Below, one piece after another: positions 61,701 to 64,000 of a stretch of 64,000 nt of DNA. Source of the DNA: Puffinus mauretanicus. Taxonomy: Eukaryota; Chordata; Aves; Procellariiformes; Procellariidae. Position 1 is the stretch's first letter, and each line of letters opens with the position of its first letter. The notes beneath the pieces are model-generated. The model ran no database searches. It worked only from the letters and a program-made list of their open reading frames with translations, and was not told where the DNA came from. The DNA lies in the NCBI GenBank assembly GCA_023333565.1, contig JAJKFH010001473.1, positions 109,546 to 173,545 of the forward strand. Reading direction: 5' to 3'. Position numbers and translations under genes: made by a program.

Positions 61701-62806
61701 TTATGCGTCCGTTATTTGGGTGCGGTTTGGTGTTTTGGGGTTTTTTTTTTGGTTGAATCGCCCCGTTTCGCTGCGTTTCCCCGCGTTCGTGTCGCTGTCG
61801 CGCCGCAGGCGTGAGGTTGTCGCAAAGGGATTTGAATTTGATTTGAATCCGATTGCAGAAGTTTGACTACGACAGCAGCTCTGTCCGGAAGCGGTTCGCT
61901 CAGGAGTGGCTGGTCCGGATTTTCCTTCCTTTTCTGCTGAAGCGTTTGGAGTCGGGATGCAAACTGGTACGGTCGAGCCTGCGACGGGCTGGGGGGGGGA
62001 CTCGGCTGGGGGGAACGGGCTCAAACAAGCGGGTTTTAGTTCAGCAAGGAAAAGCGACTCCTTCCCTCGGCGTAGCCTTCCCCTCTCGCCAGCGTCCTGG
62101 CGCTCGGGAACTGCTTCTCCGCAGAAAAGAGCTTTTAATTCAGGCTGCGGCGGCGGAGGCTGCCAAACCGCAGCCCTCTCCTAGGCGGCATCCCGAAAAT
62201 CTCCTCCGAACGGACAGAAGTCCTGTTCTGTTCCGTGCCGTCGTGGGTGTGACCCTCCTTAAGCTGTTTCCCAGAACGTTCTACTTTATTTATATTTTCT
62301 TCCCTTTTTTTGCGTCTTCCCCTTCGCTGTGCCAGATCCCTGGCTGGAGCGGTTCCCTCCGCAGCGAGTCCCGGGGGGGTGTTTGGAGGTGAAGGGCTCT
62401 GCCGCGGGGCAAACGGGCTCCTCTGGGATCCCGGGGCGCGGCTGTAGGCTCTGGTCTTGCTCTGCCCCATTTTGGGGGAGCCTTACCCCATTCCCGTCAC
62501 TTCTTCCCATCCCGCCTGCTGGTTTCGCAACCTCCCGGCTCGCTGGGAACGCAAACGCTGACGCTGCCCCGCTCTGCCCCCGGGTAGGAGCTGCCGCGGT
62601 ACGAGAGCTTCGTCTTCGCCGACTTCAGCGGCATCGTTAACCTGGAAAATATTTACGAAGAGACGGTCCTGGCTGCGCTGCTGCGGGCTGTCGGGAAAGG
62701 CGGGGGGGCCGCGCTCCCCGGGGAACGCTCCCCCGTCAAAATATTGACGGTCGCCAAGTCGTCGCCGCCGTGTTTCTGTAGGCGGCAGATTCTGGGTGTT
62801 TTTTAA
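55745..62806 (+). CDS. NIBAN3: NIBAN3 (FAM129C), Niban apoptosis regulator family
   Basis: Niban-family cytoplasmic or membrane-associated protein; NIBAN3 is B-cell-enriched in mammals and its biochemical role is poorly defined. Exons: 55745-55799, 56646-56776, 57270-57401, 57816-57930, 58977-59126, 59394-59509, 59587-59691, 60147-60309, 60628-60815, 61165-61323, 61555-61671, 61859-61966, 62588-62806. Phases agree throughout, 1758 nt, 585 aa. The start MGGRCSSP keeps the Niban N-myristoylation glycine plus a nearby cysteine. TVKNFVPYYRRQL is the family N-terminal motif. A split PH-like domain spans about 60-195, with FLYHPFRRHLCLR. AFLEAVRFYRQERGRYG and VLMEDLLPVLRSQVLP open the helical core. 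MQPCYEEADAYRESL, FDYDSSSVRKRFAQE and YESFVFADFSGIVNLENIYE complete it. The product is shorter than human NIBAN3 (about 700 aa), so an extra 3' exon may be missing. Exons 6 and 8 use unusual donors (GTCGGT, GTTGGG). The exon 5 acceptor was chosen by phase. Confidence 0.94.
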
Positions 62807-63250
62807 GCCGTTAAACAGCGATTTCCATGTTTGTACATTCAAGTTTCTTTCCAGATGTTGCCCTTGGTCCCTTCCAGAATCCCAAGGCTGAATTAGGTTT
62901 TCTTTCCCTCCCCCTCGCCGGCTGGAACCTCTAAACCTCCCGCGGGCCAACGCCGAGGGAAAAATCATCTCGTTTTACGGGCGCGATGTCACGGGAGGCC
63001 GCGGGTTCGCTCCGGACGGGGGAGCTTTTACGGGCAGGGTGACCCAGGCTGCGCCAGGGAGCTTAACCCTCGTCGCGTAGGAGGGGGGACGGGCGACAGC
63101 CGTGTCTCATGGTTTCTAAAGCCGGGGATGGTTTTCCGTCGGCCAAGCGTGAAAACGGGGTAAAACCAGGCCGAGATGGGGCCGCGTTGTTCACTTGAGA
63201 GTCAAGTTTTGAGAATTTCACTTGAAAATTTTACTTGAGAGTCGGGTTTG
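62807..63250. other. Sequence downstream of NIBAN3 terminal exon
   Basis: Presumed NIBAN3 3'UTR or a further intron. No AATAAA signal and no recognisable coding exon were found in this stretch. Confidence 0.4.
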
Positions 63251-63450
63251 GAAGGTAAAATACTTGGAAGTAGCATTTGGAAGGTAAAAATACTTGAAAT
63301 TTTGAAGGTAAAATACTTGGAAGTAGCATTTGGAAGGTAAAAATACTTGAAATTTTGAAGGTAAAATACTTGGAAGTAGCATTTGGAAGGTAAAAATACT
63401 TGAAATTTTGAAGGTAAAATACTTGGAAGTAGCATGTGGAAGGTAAAAAT
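63251..63450. repeat. 53-bp minisatellite, about 3.8 copies
   Basis: Units start at 63251, 63304, 63357 and 63410, nearly identical. Each unit is itself two related halves beginning GAAGGTAAAA, one continuing TACTTGGAAGTAGCATTT and the other ATACTTGAAATTTT, so the array grew by duplicating a dimer. Related words (TTTTACTTGAGAGTC) continue upstream to about 63195 in degenerate form. Confidence 0.95.
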
Positions 63451-63469
63451 CCGTGCAAGCGAGCTTTGG

Positions 63470-63700
63470 AAGGCAAAGCCCCCCCGGCAGGGGCGCGCTG
63501 GCGGCACCGCGTGGCCTTCAGCCTCGCTCCCCTTCCCCCCAGCGCCGGGGCAGTCGCCACCCGCGGGGCGAGGGCCGCTCCGGCCTCCCCGGGAGCGCCC
63601 GGGGCCGGGGCTGAGGAGCCGGCGTCGCCCTGCCGGGTGCGGGCCCCCCCGGGGGGGGCGGGCGGGGGTCGGGGCGCGGGGGCCGGAGCGTGGATCCAAA
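63470..63700. promoter_or_regulatory. CpG-rich segment, possible CpG island or GC-rich exon
   Basis: Extremely GC- and CpG-rich sequence between two low-complexity blocks. It could be a promoter for a gene to the right. It could also be a terminal NIBAN3 exon: an acceptor-like TTCCCCCCAG ends at 63542 and one plus frame stays open beyond it. No recognisable protein motif decides this. Confidence 0.35.
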
Positions 63701-63750
63701 GCTCCAGTGGAGAATGGAGCGGTGGGAAAAGGCCGAGACGTGCAGAGTGC

Positions 63751-64000
63751 CTGGGGGGGGGAGGAGATTGGGGAGGGGGGGAGGGGGTGGAGGGAGATGG
63801 GGTGGGGAGGGGCAGGGTGGGGGGAGAGGGGCAGGGAGGAGGGGAGAGGGCAGGAGGAGCTGGAATGGAGGAAAGGGGGCAGGAGAGGGAGATGGGGCAG
63901 GGGGAGAGGGGCAGAGGAGGGGGGGGTGGAGGGAGATGGGGGAGAAGGAGATGGGGTGGGGAGAGGGAAATGGGGTGGAGGGAGATGGGGCAGGGGGAGA
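63751..64000. repeat. G-rich purine low-complexity tract
   Basis: The plus strand is almost entirely G and A with sparse T and C, built from words such as GGGAGATGGGG, GGGGCAGGGGGAGAGG and GGAGGGGG. It continues past the window edge. Many runs of three or more G give it strong G-quadruplex and triplex potential. Confidence 0.9.

Noticed and set aside
63202..63699. 165-codon minus-strand frame with repeated FTFQMLLPS-like segments
   Set aside because: The apparent protein repeat is a translation of the 53-bp minisatellite plus flanking GC-rich sequence.

Overview
The window looks like part of an avian microchromosome. It carries split vertebrate genes with canonical GT-AG introns. A fragment at 48331-48379 matches the 3' end of a CR1 LINE, the dominant bird retroposon. 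Genes on the right are short, very GC-rich and tightly packed. The species cannot be read from the sequence. The left ~39 kb is visibly AT-richer with long introns and gaps; the right ~25 kb is GC- and CpG-rich.

Five protein-coding genes can be reconstructed exon by exon with consistent reading phase throughout. (1) GMIP, minus strand, 35755 down to 13340, 22 coding exons, about 1174 aa: N-terminal family domain, F-BAR, C1 and RhoGAP domains. (2) NXNL1 (rod-derived cone viability factor), minus, 40501 to 39103, 2 exons, 206 aa. (3) SLC27A1 (FATP1), plus, 41494-50383, 12 coding exons, 646 aa. (4) PGLS (6-phosphogluconolactonase), plus, 51208-53439, 5 exons, 253 aa. (5) NIBAN3 (FAM129C), plus, 55745-62806, 13 exons, about 585 aa as modelled.

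Region by region: 1-12 kb has no recognisable protein gene, only a CpG-rich patch and a few exon-like signals near 3-4 kb. GMIP fills 13-36 kb, including a 9.5-kb second intron. 36-39 kb is an empty spacer. NXNL1 and SLC27A1 lie head to head across a CpG-rich shared promoter at 40.5-41.5 kb. SLC27A1, PGLS and NIBAN3 then follow in the same direction. The window ends in minisatellites and a G-rich purine tract.

The order NXNL1-SLC27A1-PGLS-NIBAN3 is the human 19p13.11 order. GMIP beside NXNL1 is not the human arrangement; in human it lies roughly 2 Mb away. The genes do not form one pathway: Rho signalling (GMIP), photoreceptor redox and trophic factor (NXNL1), fatty-acid uptake (SLC27A1), pentose phosphate pathway (PGLS) and a Niban-family adaptor (NIBAN3). 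I found no convincing novel biological system. The most useful observations are the N-terminal GMIP region missing from human GMIP, the intron-retention reading frame of NXNL1, and repeat-derived structures in promoters.
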